Assembly: GCA_964651045.1 (NCBI GenBank)
Contig: CAZYVD010000040.1
Span: 1-23,770 of the forward strand
Length of the DNA stretch: 23,770 nt
DNA from: CAZYVD01 sp964651045
GTDB lineage: Bacteria; Zhuqueibacterota; QNDG01; DSAB01
Direction of reading: 5' to 3'
Shown here: one piece after another, positions 23,718-23,770 of the stretch
How the letters are laid out: each line of letters opens with the position of its first letter
Position numbering within the stretch: position 1 is the first letter of the stretch
Position numbers and translations under genes: made by a program
The notes under the pieces: generated by a model
What the model was told of the DNA's origin: nothing
The model's input: only the letters and a program-made list of their open reading frames with translations
Database searches by the model: none

Positions 23718-23770
23718 AATTATATTAACCTCACAATAAAGATAAAATGTCGATACCATTCCACTCTTGA

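Overview
The window is an AT-rich bacterial chromosomal segment using the standard genetic code, with tightly packed housekeeping genes. The family mix is an OmpR-free set of cofactor, replication and wall genes plus a DUF4954 left-handed beta-helix protein, a secreted two-component-regulator-type beta-propeller ending in a PNPF/FlgD-like sorting-type domain, a PDZ-multi-TM-GAF-SpoIIE phosphatase and an adenosylcobalamin-dependent ribonucleotide reductase. This suggests a member or relative of the FCB-type (Bacteroidota/Cloacimonadota/Marinimicrobia-like) candidate phyla, but I cannot assign a genus from the sequence alone.

Layout. (1) 1-4264, minus strand: a three-gene operon with its own promoter (4236-4264), encoding a cysteine-desulfurase-family aminotransferase, glucosamine-6-phosphate deaminase (nagB) and DUF4954. 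A possible transposase remnant lies at the left edge. (2) 4156-4729: an AT-rich gene-poor stretch holding that promoter, a palindrome in its spacer, and two inverted copies of a 12-base motif also found at position 36. (3) 4730-19611, minus strand: one unbroken run of nine genes starting from a good promoter and an FMN riboswitch with a terminator: ribD, ribE, ribBA, ribH, a secreted beta-propeller gene, recN, murA, dnaE and a PDZ/SpoIIE phosphatase. Gaps are 49 bases or fewer and several starts overlap the preceding stop, so riboflavin synthesis, DNA repair, peptidoglycan synthesis, replication and a signalling phosphatase may share one FMN-controlled transcript unless internal promoters exist. 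(4) 19697-22978, plus strand, divergent: nrdJ with its own promoter, followed by a two-TM DUF116 protein that lacks the family's central cysteine cluster. (5) 23048-23770: a Phd/YefM-RelE-type toxin-antitoxin locus with an intact promoter and a two-box operator, but with a nonsense codon in the antitoxin and a one-base frameshift in the toxin, followed by a hairpin terminator.

No rRNA, tRNA, CRISPR array or intact mobile element was seen. The most unusual items are the regulatory design and length of the FMN-riboswitch operon, the doubly broken toxin-antitoxin pair with a preserved operator, the cysteine-poor DUF116 protein, and the repeated 12-mer.
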